A stretch of 64,000 bases of DNA, from assembly GCF_000270245.1 (NCBI RefSeq), contig NC_015635.1, positions 2,790,001 through 2,854,000 of the forward strand, written 5' to 3'. The notes beneath the pieces are model-generated. The model was not told where the DNA came from and ran no database searches. It saw only the letters and a list, made by a program, of their open reading frames with translations. This document shows positions 55,812 through 64,000 of this stretch, one piece after another. Both the position numbers and the translations under genes were made by a program. This DNA comes from Microlunatus phosphovorus NM-1. GTDB taxonomy: Bacteria > Actinomycetota > Actinomycetes > Propionibacteriales > Propionibacteriaceae. Positions within the stretch are counted from its first letter, which is position 1, and each line of letters starts with the position of its first letter.

Positions 55812-57368
55812 GTGACTGCCACTGTCGATCCCGCTCGGTCCGCTGAGCCCGGGGCCATGACGCATCGCCAGATCCTCGAGGCCATGACCGGCCTGCTGGC
55901 CGCCCTCTTCACCGCCCTGCTGTCCTCCACCATCGTGGCGGTCGCACTGCCGACGATCATCGGAGAGCTGCACGGCACTCAGCGCCAGTACACCTGGGTG
56001 ATCACCGCGGCGTTGCTGGCCACCACCGTGTCCACCCCGATCTGGGGCAAGCTGGCCGACCTGTTCGACAAAAAGCTGCTGGTGCAGATCTCGATCGTGA
56101 TCTTCGTCGCCGGCTCGGTGGCGGCCGGCCTGGCACCCAACGTGCCGTTCCTGCTCGCGATGCGCGTCGTGCAGGGCCTGGGCATGGGCGGACTCACCGC
56201 CTTGGTCCAGGCGATCATGGGCTCGATCATCGCGCCGCGTGAGCGGGGCCGGTACGCCGGCTACATGGGTTCGGTGATGGCGGTCAGCACGGTCTCCGGA
56301 CCACTCCTGGGCGGGCTGCTGGTCGACACCGCCCTCGGCTGGCGCTCCACCTTCTTCGTCTGCGTTCCGCTGGCGGTGGTCGCCCTGATCGTGATCCAGC
56401 GCACCTTGCGAGTTCCCGACATCCGCCGTCAGCCCCGGATCGACTACCTCGGCGCCATCCTGCTGGCCGCAGCGACCAGCCTGCCGATGCTGTGGGTGAC
56501 CTTCGCCGGTGCCGACTATGCCTGGTGGAGCTGGCAGACTGCAGCCCTCCTCGGCGCCACCGCGGTGCTCGTCGTGCTGACGGTCGTCTGGGAGCTGAGA
56601 GCCCCGGAACCACTGGTCCCATTGCGGCTGCTGGCGCACCGCACCGCGATCTTGGCGATCGTGGCCAGCGTCGCTGTCGGCATCGCGTTGTTCGGCGGGA
56701 CGACCTTTCTGGGCCAGTACTTCCAGTTCGCCCGCGGTTACAGCCCCACTCACGCAGGTCTGCTGACCATCCCGCTGATGGCGTTCATGCTGCTCTCCTC
56801 GACCGTGATCGGCCAGATCGTCAGCCGGACCGGCCGTTGGAAGGTGTTCCTGGTCAGCGGAGCCGCGGTGCTGGTCGCCGGACTGGTGCTGCTGGGCACG
56901 ATCGACCACGCCACCCCGTTGTGGCTGCTCGGCATCGCCATGTCACTGATGGGCCTGGGGGTCGGCGCCATGATGCAGAATCTGGTGCTCGCCGTGCAGA
57001 ACACCGTCGACATCCGTGACATCGGCGCCACGTCGGCCAGCGTCGCGTTCTTCCGCTCGCTCGGCGGCGCCCTCGGAGTCGCCGTGCTCGGCGCGATGCT
57101 GGCCGACCGGGTGGAGACCCTGATCGTGCAGGGGCTGGCAGCACTCGGCATCGATGGAGGCCAAGCCGGTGGGCTTGGTGATCTGGACCTGTCGAAGCTG
57201 CCCGGCCCGGTGCTGCAGGTCGTTCGGGCCGCCTACGGCGATGCCACCGGACTGATCTTCCTGATCGCCGCGGGTGCCGCAGTCGTCTCGCTGCTCGCGA
57301 CGATCTTCATTCGCGAGGTGCCCCTGCGGATGACGGTGACCTTGCGGACCGAGAGCCCGAAGTCCTGA
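55812..57368 (+). CDS. MFS drug exporter, DHA2 family (14 helices)
   Basis: A 518-residue EmrB/QacA-type transporter. Motif A is GKLADLFDKK, motif B RVVQGLGMGGLTALVQAIMG in helix 4, motif C SGPLLGGLLVD in helix 5, and 14 helices are predictable. It exports lipophilic drugs or antibiotics in exchange for protons. GTG 55812 has AGGAG at ideal spacing and its own promoter. No regulator gene is adjacent. It sits on the opposite strand between nusB and carA, in the place normally held by pyrR-pyrB-pyrC. Confidence 0.93.
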   Translation: MTATVDPARSAEPGAMTHRQILEAMTGLLAALFTALLSSTIVAVALPTIIGELHGTQRQYTWVITAALLATTVSTPIWGKLADLFDKKLLVQISIVIFVAGSVAAGLAPNVPFLLAMRVVQGLGMGGLTALVQAIMGSIIAPRERGRYAGYMGSVMAVSTVSGPLLGGLLVDTALGWRSTFFVCVPLAVVALIVIQRTLRVPDIRRQPRIDYLGAILLAAATSLPMLWVTFAGADYAWWSWQTAALLGATAVLVVLTVVWELRAPEPLVPLRLLAHRTAILAIVASVAVGIALFGGTTFLGQYFQFARGYSPTHAGLLTIPLMAFMLLSSTVIGQIVSRTGRWKVFLVSGAAVLVAGLVLLGTIDHATPLWLLGIAMSLMGLGVGAMMQNLVLAVQNTVDIRDIGATSASVAFFRSLGGALGVAVLGAMLADRVETLIVQGLAALGIDGGQAGGLGDLDLSKLPGPVLQVVRAAYGDATGLIFLIAAGAAVVSLLATIFIREVPLRMTVTLRTESPKS

Positions 57369-57404
57369 TCGCCCGGAGTCCTGATCGCCCCGAAGCCCTG
57401 ATCG
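57356..57404 (+). repeat. Three 16-bp tandem repeats over the exporter stop codon
   Basis: CCCGAAGTCCTGATCG, CCCGGAGTCCTGATCG and CCCGAAGCCCTGATCG start at 57356, 57372 and 57389. The first contains the stop TGA; the other two repeat a TGA outside the gene. Confidence 0.85.
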
Positions 57405-57427
57405 TCAGTGGGGCTCCCGCCTGGGGC

Positions 57428-57964
57428 TCAGCTCGATGATTTGGTGGCGACGACCGTGCCGAGCACACCGTTGAGGAATGCCGGTGAGTCATCGGTCGAC
57501 AGCTGCGCCACCAGACCGACCGCCTCGGAGACCGCTACCGCGTCCGGCACGGTGGTGTGGTCGATCTCATAGACCGCGATCCGCATCAGATTGCGGTCGA
57601 CGCGCGGCAGCCGTGCCAGCGACCAACCGGCAGCCAGCGCCTCGGCGATCCGCCCGTCGATCGTGTCCTGGTGTGAGTTCACTCCGCGCACCAGCTCCCG
57701 GGTGTAGTCCCGAACCGGTGGCTCGGCGTCGGCGGCGCGCTCGGCCAGCGTGACCAACGGGTCCGTCTCGCGTAGCTCAGCCTCGAACAAGACGTCGAGA
57801 GCTCGCTTGCGGGCCTTGGTCTGGGTGCTGCTGTTTCTGACTCCTCCCGCCGCCCCGCCGTTCTTCATCTTTCCCGCCGCCCCGCCGTTCTTGACTTTTC
57901 CCGCCGTCCCGCCGTTCTTGACTTTTCCCGCCGCCCCGCCCGGGGGGGTCGTGCGCGCGGTCAT
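57428..57964 (-). CDS. nusB: Transcription antitermination factor NusB with repeat extension
   Basis: A 178-residue NusB; normal length is about 135-145. The core starts at about residue 47 (TKARKRALDVLFEAELRETDP) and continues with VRDYTRELVRGVNSHQDTIDGRIAEALAAGWSLARLPRVDRNLMRIAVYEI and SEAVGLVAQLSTDDSPAFLNGVLGTV. Residues 9-44 are four copies of a nine-residue unit (GGAAGKVKN, GGTAGKVKN, GGAAGKMKN, GGAAGGVRN). The ATG at 57964 overlaps the efp stop (TGATG); internal ATG in copy 3 could be an alternative. NusB with NusE promotes rRNA antitermination. Confidence 0.93.
   Translation of the reverse strand: MTARTTPPGGAAGKVKNGGTAGKVKNGGAAGKMKNGGAAGGVRNSSTQTKARKRALDVLFEAELRETDPLVTLAERAADAEPPVRDYTRELVRGVNSHQDTIDGRIAEALAAGWSLARLPRVDRNLMRIAVYEIDHTTVPDAVAVSEAVGLVAQLSTDDSPAFLNGVLGTVVATKSSS
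57833..57940 (-). repeat. 27-bp tandem repeats, four copies, in nusB
   Basis: Four in-frame 27-bp units encoding the nine-residue Gly/Ala/Lys repeat at the N-terminus of NusB. The first three are near identical in DNA, suggesting recent expansion; the fourth has diverged. Confidence 0.85.
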
Positions 57965-58527
57965 CAGGCGCCGACGCGGCCGAGGTACTCGCCGGTGCGG
58001 GTGTCGACCTTGACCTTCTCGCCGGTGGTCAGGAACAGCGGGACCTGGATCTGCAGTCCGGTCTCCACGGTGGCGGGCTTGGTGCCACCGGTGCTCCGAT
58101 CGCCCTGCAGCCCGGGCTCGGTGTAGGTGACCTCCAGCTCCACGGAGGCCGGGAGATCGAGGTAGAGCGGGTTCTCCTCGTGCAGCGCGACCGTTGCGGT
58201 CTGCCCCTCGAGGAGGTAGTTCTTCGCGTCGCCCACGGTCTCGTCGGCGATGCTCAGCTGGTCGTAGGTGGTGACATCCATGAAGACGAAGCCGGAACCG
58301 TCGTGGTAGAGGTACTGCATCTCGCGGCGGTCCACGTTGGCGGTGTCGACCTTGGTGTCGGAGTTGAAGGTCTTGTCGACGACCTTGCCCGAGAGCACGT
58401 GCTTGAGCTTGGTCCGCACGACAGTGTTGCCCTTGCCCGGCTTGTGGTGCTGGAACCAGACCACCGACCACAGCTGGCCGTCCAGGTCCAGCACCATCCC
58501 GTTCTTCAGATCATTCGTCGACGCCAC
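57964..58527 (-). CDS. efp: Elongation factor P
   Basis: A 187-residue EF-P that rescues ribosomes stalled at proline runs. Three beta-barrel domains; the tip loop reads [14 protein letters not shown], with the modifiable lysine position. The order aroB-efp-nusB is typical for actinobacteria. GTG 58527 has GAAGGG at good distance. Confidence 0.97.
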   Translation of the reverse strand: MASTNDLKNGMVLDLDGQLWSVVWFQHHKPGKGNTVVRTKLKHVLSGKVVDKTFNSDTKVDTANVDRREMQYLYHDGSGFVFMDVTTYDQLSIADETVGDAKNYLLEGQTATVALHEENPLYLDLPASVELEVTYTEPGLQGDRSTGGTKPATVETGLQIQVPLFLTTGEKVKVDTRTGEYLGRVGA

Positions 58528-58592
58528 GTCGTGCCCTTCGCATTTGCTCTCGTCCGTGCGGCCTGACCAGGCCAGCGCAAGAGTCTAGTCGC

Positions 58593-59126
58593 TCAGGGCC
58601 ACAGGTGCGCGACGATCGCGCTGGCGCCGAAGGCGATCGCCAAGAACAGCACCGAACGGCCGACCAGCACCGTCACCGTATAGACCCAGGTCGGCATCTT
58701 GGTAGCCGGCACGATGAACTGCACGGCCAGCAGGGGTGGCAGCCCGGTGGCCGACGACAAGAAGACGATCAGCGGTCCCCAGCGACTATGCCCGATGAGT
58801 TCCAGCAGCCGGTTGGACCAACGCTGGTAGGCCAGCCGGATCCGCCCGGGATGCTTCCCGTGCGCCTTCCTGGCTGCCCGCTCCCGGCTTCGCTCCAGCT
58901 GGCGTTGCAGGAATGGCAGCTTCGTCCCGTGCCGGAGTACGAACAGCAGCACCACCTTGCCGATCGTCTGGCCGACGGCTGCACCGATGGCCGCCGTCAC
59001 CTCCGCGGTGACCCCGAGCGCCTGGGTCGCGAGCAGATAGACCTCGGAGTTGAACACCGGCACGATCGAGGAGAGCACGCCATACCCGAGCGAGGCGAAG
59101 AACTCTGTCACCAGCCGCCAGTTCAT
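58593..59126 (-). CDS. VTT-domain (YqaA/DedA-like) membrane protein
   Basis: A 177-residue membrane protein of the SNARE-associated/VTT group: FASLGYGVLSSIVPVFNSEVYLLATQALGV, AAIGAAVGQTIGKVVLLFVLR, then a basic cytoplasmic linker (QRQLERSRERAARKAHGKHPGRIRL) and WGPLIVFLSSATGLPPLLAVQFIVPA. These proteins are lipid-transport-related in other bacteria; function here unknown. It is inserted between aroB and efp, which are usually adjacent. Its ATG is reached by two overlapping five-codon mini-frames, with no clear ribosome-binding site. Confidence 0.82.
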   Translation of the reverse strand: MNWRLVTEFFASLGYGVLSSIVPVFNSEVYLLATQALGVTAEVTAAIGAAVGQTIGKVVLLFVLRHGTKLPFLQRQLERSRERAARKAHGKHPGRIRLAYQRWSNRLLELIGHSRWGPLIVFLSSATGLPPLLAVQFIVPATKMPTWVYTVTVLVGRSVLFLAIAFGASAIVAHLWP

Positions 59127-59154
59127 GCGAGCTCGCTCATGACGGCTCGCTCAT
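59123..59154 (-). other. Two overlapping five-codon micro-ORFs before the VTT gene
   Basis: From the aroB stop, after 6 bases, ATG at 59154 reads M-S-E-P-S-stop; its ATGA overlap starts M-S-E-L-A-stop at 59140; its ATGA overlap is the start (59126) of the VTT-domain protein. The chain is formed by a 14-bp tandem duplication (GCTCGCTCATGxCG on the plus strand). Stepwise re-initiation could carry ribosomes from aroB to the next gene. Confidence 0.6.
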
Positions 59155-59160
59155 GCCGGC

Positions 59161-60255
59161 TCAGCAGATGTCTGCGTAGGCCGCCTCCAGCAGTTCCGGG
59201 GCCGGCCCGGCCAGGATCGCCGGACGAGCCAGTCCATGGAGCACGACGAACCTCAAGGTCGTGCCCCGCGACTTCTTGTCCACTGCCATCAACGCTCGGA
59301 GTGCCTCGAAGGTGCCTGCTCGGTAGCTCGTCGGCAGTTGCAGAGACGCCAGGATGGAGCGGTGCCGCTCAGCCAGGGCGTCGTCGATCAGGCCGGCGTG
59401 TCGGGCCAGCTCGGCGACGAAGACCATCCCCGTGCTGATGGCCTCGCCGTGGCGCCAGCGATAGCGCTCGTGCTGTTCGATGGCATGTCCGAAGGTGTGC
59501 CCATAGTTGAGTGCCTCCCGACCGATCCTGGTGCCCACCGAAGTAGCCTCACGCAGATCGGCTGAGACGACGCCGGCCTTCACCTGGACAGCTCGGCGGA
59601 CCAGCTCCGCGATGACCTCGCCGGCCGGGTCCGGCGCCACCGCCGGGTCGGCTTCGATCAGCGAGAGGATCTCGGGATCGGCGATGAATCCACACTTGAC
59701 CACCTCGGCCAGACCGGACCGCAGTTCGGGCAGCGGCAGGCTGGTCAGCGTGTCGAGGTCACACAGGACCCCGGCGGGCTCGTGGAAGGCGCCGACCAGG
59801 TTCTTGCCCTCAGGAGTGTTGATACCGGTCTTGCCACCGACGGCCGCGTCGACCATGGCGAGCAGGGAGGTCGGCACGGCGACATACCGCACGCCGCGCA
59901 GCCAGGTCGCCGCGACGAAGCCGGCCAGGTCGGTGGTCGCCCCGCCACCCAAGCCGACGATCGCGTCGGACCGGGTGAATCCGGCGGTGCCGAGCACCGA
60001 CCAGCAGCGCGCCGCAACCTGGGCGGTCTTGGCCGCCTCGCCGTCGGGGACGTCGATGCGCACCGGTTCGATCCCGGACACGTCCAAGGCGTGCACGATC
60101 CGCTCTGCCGCCTCGATCATGGTCGGCGGGTGCAGCACGGCGGCCCGGCGCGCGTCCTCGCCCACCAAACCAGGGATCCGGTCGTGCAGTCGGTGGCCGA
60201 TGATGACCTGGTACGGGCGTTCGGCCGCGACCTCGACAACCTGATCCCGACTCAT
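59161..60255 (-). CDS. aroB: 3-dehydroquinate synthase
   Basis: A 364-residue NAD- and metal-dependent enzyme, step two of the shikimate pathway. Motifs: [44 protein letters not shown], and the metal site [24 protein letters not shown] and [12 protein letters not shown] overlaps the aroK stop by four bases. Confidence 0.97.
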   Translation of the reverse strand: MSRDQVVEVAAERPYQVIIGHRLHDRIPGLVGEDARRAAVLHPPTMIEAAERIVHALDVSGIEPVRIDVPDGEAAKTAQVAARCWSVLGTAGFTRSDAIVGLGGGATTDLAGFVAATWLRGVRYVAVPTSLLAMVDAAVGGKTGINTPEGKNLVGAFHEPAGVLCDLDTLTSLPLPELRSGLAEVVKCGFIADPEILSLIEADPAVAPDPAGEVIAELVRRAVQVKAGVVSADLREATSVGTRIGREALNYGHTFGHAIEQHERYRWRHGEAISTGMVFVAELARHAGLIDDALAERHRSILASLQLPTSYRAGTFEALRALMAVDKKSRGTTLRFVVLHGLARPAILAGPAPELLEAAYADIC

Positions 60256-60776
60256 CCGCCCAGCCTTTCCAAGATCCTGCCGACGACCTCGTCCGCAGTG
60301 TGGTCATCAGTGGCGACCGAGCTGGTGGCGACCTCCGCGTAGAGCGGGGCGCGCAGGTTCAGGAGTTGGATCAGCCGGCCTCGGACATTCCCGAAGCCCA
60401 CGGGTCGCGCGGCAGTCAGCCCGACCCGTTCGGCGGCCGTCCCCGCGGACACCTGCAGCCAGAACACCTGCCGTCCCCGCAGTGCCGCGCGAACCGATTC
60501 CGAGAGCACTGCCCCGCTGCCGAGGGACAGGACCGCGGGGCGCTCGAGCAACTCGATCGTGGTGCTCTCCTCGATGGCCCGGAAGGCGGCCTCACCATCG
60601 TCGATGAAGATGTCCGGGACCGACTTTCCGGCGCGCTGGGCGATCACGGCGTCCACATCGAGGTGCTCGCGGCCCAACTCGGCCGCCAACAGCCGGCCGA
60701 CCGTCGACGTACCGGAGCCGGATGCGCCCACCAGCACGATCGCCTGATCTTCGATTGCGCGCGCGGTGTCGGTCAA
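60252..60776 (-). CDS. aroK: Shikimate kinase with degenerate P-loop
   Basis: A 174-residue member of the shikimate kinase family in the normal place between aroC and aroB. The Walker A loop is GASGSGTST: the invariant Lys is Thr (codon ACG instead of AAG). Other differences from active enzymes: GSGAV for GGGAV, and fewer arginines after RAPLY. Shikimate-binding residues survive (LDVDAVI; Arg in [11 protein letters not shown] in TAARPVG). Activity is doubtful unless another residue replaces the lysine. The start appears to be TTG, overlapping the aroC stop (TTGA). Confidence 0.88.
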   Translation of the reverse strand: MTDTARAIEDQAIVLVGASGSGTSTVGRLLAAELGREHLDVDAVIAQRAGKSVPDIFIDDGEAAFRAIEESTTIELLERPAVLSLGSGAVLSESVRAALRGRQVFWLQVSAGTAAERVGLTAARPVGFGNVRGRLIQLLNLRAPLYAEVATSSVATDDHTADEVVGRILERLGG

Positions 60777-61972
60777 CGCCCCACCTGCAGGCCGCGGGCG
60801 GCGACGTCGGCCAGGTAAGCCTCGAAGTTGCGGCGGGTCTCGGCCACCGAGTCGCCACCGAACTTCTCGATCGCGGCGTCGGCCAGCACCAGGGCGACCA
60901 TCGCCTCGGCCACCACACCCGCCGCCGGGACGGCGCAGACGTCGGAGCGCTGATGGTGCGCCACGGCCGCCTCGCCGGTGGCCGTGTCGATGGTGCGCAA
61001 CGCCCGAGGCACGGTCGCGATCGGCTTCATCGCCGCCCGGACCCGCAGCACTGCCCCGGTGCTCATGCCGCCCTCGGTGCCTCCGGCGCGGTGCGACGCC
61101 CGTTCGATGCCGTCGTCGCCGTGCACGATCTCGTCATGCGCCAGGCTGCCCCTGGTGCGGGCCAACTCGAAGCCGTCGCCGACCTCGACTCCCTTGATCG
61201 CCTGGATGCCCATCAGCGCCCCGGCCAGCCGCGCGTCCAGCCGACGGTCCCAGTGCACGTGCGAGCCGAGTCCGGGCGGCAGTCCCCAGACCACGACCTC
61301 GACCACCCCGCCGAGGGTGTCGCCCTCGGACTGGGCGGCCTCGACCTCGGCGTACATCTGCGCGGAGACATCCCGGTCGAAGCAACGCAGCGGATCCCCG
61401 TCGATGATCGCCAGGTCGTCCAACCTCGGCAGCACCCCGCCGGCCGGGGCGGCGACCGAGCCGAGTTCGACGACGTGGCTGAGCAGCGTGACCCCGTACG
61501 CCTGCTGCAGGAAGCCGGTGGCGACCCGGCCGAGCGCAACCCGAGCCGCGGTCTCCCGCGCGCTGGCCCGCTCCAGGATCGGCCGAGCCTCGTCGAAGTC
61601 GTACTTCTGCATGCCCGCCAGATCAGCGTGCCCCGGACGCGGCCGGGTGAGCGGAGCGTTGCGGGCTCGGCCCTCGAGCAGCGCCGGATCCACCGGATCG
61701 GCCGACATCACGGTCTCCCACTTGGGCCACTCGGTGTTCCCGACCTGGATGGCTACTGGTCCACCCTGCGTCTCCCCATGGCGTACGCCGCCGAGGATGG
61801 TCACCTGATCTGCCTCGAACTTCATCCGCGCACCGCGTCCGAAACCGAGCCGACGGCGCGCAAGCGCGTCTGCAATGTCGCCGCTGGTCACCTGTACGTG
61901 CGCGGGCAATCCCTCCAGGATCGCGACCAGCGCCGGACCGTGCGACTCACCTGCCGTCAGCCATCTGAGCAT
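60773..61972 (-). CDS. aroC: Chorismate synthase
   Basis: A 399-residue FMN-dependent enzyme converting EPSP to chorismate. Signature 1 [17 protein letters not shown] at the start, [56 protein letters not shown], and [24 protein letters not shown] 61972 begins at the family start [12 protein letters not shown]; the frame further up has no support. Confidence 0.97.
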   Translation of the reverse strand: MLRWLTAGESHGPALVAILEGLPAHVQVTSGDIADALARRRLGFGRGARMKFEADQVTILGGVRHGETQGGPVAIQVGNTEWPKWETVMSADPVDPALLEGRARNAPLTRPRPGHADLAGMQKYDFDEARPILERASARETAARVALGRVATGFLQQAYGVTLLSHVVELGSVAAPAGGVLPRLDDLAIIDGDPLRCFDRDVSAQMYAEVEAAQSEGDTLGGVVEVVVWGLPPGLGSHVHWDRRLDARLAGALMGIQAIKGVEVGDGFELARTRGSLAHDEIVHGDDGIERASHRAGGTEGGMSTGAVLRVRAAMKPIATVPRALRTIDTATGEAAVAHHQRSDVCAVPAAGVVAEAMVALVLADAAIEKFGGDSVAETRRNFEAYLADVAARGLQVGR

Positions 61973-62028
61973 GCGGGCCAGTTTTCCACGCACGCGCTCA
62001 GCCCGCCGCAACCGTCCACCCCACCCAC

Positions 62029-62098
62029 GGATCTGCTCGGGTTTGTCGGCTTCGCTCTATCTGCAGATCGAGCAGATCCCACAAGATCGAGCAGATCC
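62029..62098. terminator. Intercistronic hairpin between aroE and aroC
   Basis: GGATCTGCTCG (62029-62039) pairs perfectly with CGAGCAGATCC (62069-62079); a second copy of the right arm follows at 62088-62098 as a 19-bp tandem duplication, so two alternative stems are possible. No U-tract; it may reduce readthrough or protect the upstream mRNA. Confidence 0.4.
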
Positions 62099-62114
62099 CG
62101 GGGTTAGGCGGGAG

Positions 62115-62957
62115 TCAGGCCGGGGAGTTGGCAGCGAGGGCGGTGCGGCCTGCGTCGTACAGCACCTCGGCGGGGACGGTGGAGCCGGTCATCAGCTCGA
62201 CCTGCAGGACAGCTTGATGCACCAGCAGATCCAGCCCGCTCAGCACGATCCGATCCTGCGCGGCACCCGCCTGGGCGAGCACGGTAGGCCACGGGTCATA
62301 GATCACGTCGAACACCGCGGCATTGACGGCGACCCACTCCGGAGCCCGGTCGTCGACGGCGCCTGCGGCCGCGGTCGAGATCAGCAGATCGCTGGCCACC
62401 GCCGGATCTGTCCAGGGCTGCACGGTCAGCTGCACCCCCAAGTAATCGGCCAACGAGATCAGCGGCAGGGCCTTGGCCGGGGTGCGGGCCACCACGGTGA
62501 TCCGGCGGACCCCGAGCCGAGCGAGCGATACGACGGTCGACCGTGCCGTCGCTCCGGTGCCCAGGATCACTGCGCTCTGCACGCCGTGCAGACCGGCCGC
62601 GGTCAACGCGTTCACCAGTCCGCCGACGTCTGTGTTGTAGACCCGTCGCGCCCCGTCGTCCTCGAACACCAGCGTGTTGGCGGCCATCGCGAGTCGGGCG
62701 ATCTCGTCCACCTCACCGAGCTCGAGCGCAGCCTCCTTCAACGGCATGGTCATCGACAATCCACGCCAGCTGGGGTCACAGCCGGCCACGAATCCGGCAA
62801 GCTGATCGGCCACCAGCTCATGCCGCCCGTACTCCCAGTCAAGTCCGAGATGCGCGTACGCCGCGTGATGCAGAGCCGGCGAGAGCGAATGGGCGATCGG
62901 CGAGCCGGCAACCGCGCAGCGTCGCTGTGCTCCCGCTGGGACACCGTCAACTGTCAC
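62115..62957 (-). CDS. aroE: Shikimate dehydrogenase
   Basis: A 280-residue NADP-dependent enzyme reducing 3-dehydroshikimate. Shikimate site: AVAGSPIAHSLSPALHHAAY; the usual catalytic Lys is in SMTMPLKEAAL; NTDVGGLVNAL with the Asp; Rossmann motif VILGTGATARSTV. GTG 62957 overlaps the end of mltG by 11 bases. Confidence 0.95.
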   Translation of the reverse strand: MTVDGVPAGAQRRCAVAGSPIAHSLSPALHHAAYAHLGLDWEYGRHELVADQLAGFVAGCDPSWRGLSMTMPLKEAALELGEVDEIARLAMAANTLVFEDDGARRVYNTDVGGLVNALTAAGLHGVQSAVILGTGATARSTVVSLARLGVRRITVVARTPAKALPLISLADYLGVQLTVQPWTDPAVASDLLISTAAAGAVDDRAPEWVAVNAAVFDVIYDPWPTVLAQAGAAQDRIVLSGLDLLVHQAVLQVELMTGSTVPAEVLYDAGRTALAANSPA

Positions 62958-64000
62958 AACGGCCCTGCTTCGCCTGGCACCACGCCTGGAACTCCTTCAC
63001 GTATTTGTTGTGCTCGGCCAGCGTCTTGGCGAATTTGGTCTCGCCGGTGTCGTAGTTCACCGTGACCCAGTACATCCAGTCGCCATCGGCCGGGTTCGCT
63101 GCCGACTCCAAGGCCGCCTTGCCGGGCGCGTTGATCGGCCCCGGCGGCAGGCCCTTCACCTTGTAGGTGTTGTACGGCGAGTTGCTCGCCCGATCTTTCG
63201 GCGTGGTGGTGTTGGTCTTCAGGTTCTCGGCATAGATGACCGTCGAGTCCAAGCCGAGCGGCTCGCCCTTGTCGAGGCGGTTGTAGATGACTCGGGCCGC
63301 CTTCGCCCGGTCGCCCTCACCGCGCACCTCCGCCTCCAAGATGGAGGCCACGATCACCAGATCCCGGGGCGAACGTTTCAGCTTCTTCGCCTGGCTGGTG
63401 AGCTTGACCTCCTTGGCGACATCCTTGAAACGCCCGGACATCTGCTTCAGCACCGAGGCCGCGGTCGCCTGCTCGGTGAGCTCATAGGTGTCGGGGAACA
63501 GGAAACCCTCGGGCTTGTTCTTCGCGTACGACGGCAGGCCCAGCTTCTTCGGATTGGCGAGCGCCTTCTCGTACGACGCTCGCTTGATCTTGGTGGTCTT
63601 GACCAGCGTGTCGACTTGGGCGGTCAGCCGCAGCCCCTCCGGCACCGTGAACTGGGACCGGATCCGGGACTCCCCCGGGTTGATGAGCAGGGTGAGGGCG
63701 TCGATCGCCGACATCTCGGTCTGCATCAAGTACTTGCCCGGCTGGATGCTGGTCGAGCGCTCTTCGGTCTTGACCGCCTGGTCCCAGGCTGCGGCGGACT
63801 GGATCACCTTGTTGTCGACCAGGATGCCGCCGATCTGGTTGACCGTGGCGCCCTCGGGAATGGTGACGGTGATCTGATCCTTGCCCGGACCGGGGTAGTC
63901 GGCGACCTCGCCCCAGCTCGCGAGGAAGCCGCTGGCTCGGTCGTAGACGAAGTAGCCGCCGAAGGCCAGCACGGCAACCGCGATGAGAACGGCTAGGCAG
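62947..64000 (-). CDS. mltG: Endolytic transglycosylase MltG (5' end beyond window)
   Basis: The C-terminal 350 residues of MltG, which cuts nascent glycan strands outside the membrane. The frame is open to the right edge, where the membrane helix (CLAVLIAVAVLAFGGYFVYDRAS) is visible, so the cytoplasmic N-terminus is missing. LysM-like part: VTIPEGATVNQIGGILVDNKVIQS; the catalytic glutamate is in VASILEAEVRGEGDRAKAARVIYNRL; then LGLDSTVIYAEN and SPYNTYKVKGLPPGPINAPG. It precedes aroE as usual in actinobacteria. Confidence 0.95.
   Translation of the reverse strand, partial: CLAVLIAVAVLAFGGYFVYDRASGFLASWGEVADYPGPGKDQITVTIPEGATVNQIGGILVDNKVIQSAAAWDQAVKTEERSTSIQPGKYLMQTEMSAIDALTLLINPGESRIRSQFTVPEGLRLTAQVDTLVKTTKIKRASYEKALANPKKLGLPSYAKNKPEGFLFPDTYELTEQATAASVLKQMSGRFKDVAKEVKLTSQAKKLKRSPRDLVIVASILEAEVRGEGDRAKAARVIYNRLDKGEPLGLDSTVIYAENLKTNTTTPKDRASNSPYNTYKVKGLPPGPINAPGKAALESAANPADGDWMYWVTVNYDTGETKFAKTLAEHNKYVKEFQAWCQAKQGRCDS

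Noticed and set aside
57428-58471. A 347-residue protein joining efp and nusB sequence
   Set aside because: The frame upstream of 57964 is the shadow of efp; nusB starts at ATG 57964 coupled to the efp stop.

Overview
The window is a high-GC actinobacterial chromosome segment. A complete dop-pup-prcB-prcA proteasome locus with an ARC/Mpa ATPase, an mIHF gene, a PAC2 protein, a degenerate actinobacterial PriA, the aro-efp-nusB order and many apparently leaderless GTG starts point to Propionibacteriales, most likely Propionibacteriaceae. That placement is inferred from gene content and order; no 16S gene is present.

Layout. (1) 1-15014 is accessory: a sulfotransferase (cut by the left edge), a SulP transporter with its ArsR regulator, an aldo/keto reductase, a carboxylesterase, a GH3 glycosidase, a cytochrome P450 with a divergent double-domain Lrp regulator, an MHS-type transporter, a small HhH protein, an alpha/beta hydrolase (and the fossil of another), an AraC regulator, an unknown 175-residue protein, a truncated winged-helix gene and a DUF6907 gene. 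It ends at tRNA-Pro(GGG) (15015-15088), which looks like the border between variable and conserved DNA. (2) 15238-30103 is core: an unknown Rossmann-like protein, der, cmk, tyrA, prcA, prcB, pup, dop, a divergent DUF3054 gene, a two-gene operon for a membrane protein and a 17-residue-repeat protein, arc, trmI, a peptide-binding lipoprotein and a HAD phosphatase. (3) 30416-46423 holds metH, PAC2, rpe, argE-like, rsmB, fmt, priA, a 730-bp non-coding palindrome and repeat island, two tandem thrE-type exporters, and metK. (4) 46487-64000 has coaBC, rpoZ, gmk, mihF, pyrF, pyrD, carB, carA, then an opposite-strand DHA2 drug exporter, then nusB, efp, a VTT-domain membrane protein, aroB, aroK, aroC, aroE and mltG (cut by the right edge).

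How it fits together. dop/pup/prcBA/arc form the pupylation and proteasome machinery, but the ligase gene pafA is not in the window. carAB-pyrD-pyrF make UMP; a PyrR-type RNA element lies over the carA ribosome-binding site, while pyrR, pyrB and pyrC, which usually sit between nusB and carA, are missing and a foreign-looking exporter is in their place. aroB/K/C/E plus tyrA supply the chorismate and tyrosine pathway; aroK has lost its P-loop lysine. metH, metK and the deformylation-cycle gene fmt serve methionine/SAM metabolism and initiation.

The most unusual feature is a dispersed 131-bp hairpin element: three exact-period tandem copies between dop and pup, one between GH3 and P450, and shortened relatives after three other genes. 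It always sits directly behind a stop codon, in two cases supplies the stop codon itself, and keeps its central hairpin by compensating changes. A second, unrelated family of 78-82-bp palindromes frames the priA-thrE island.
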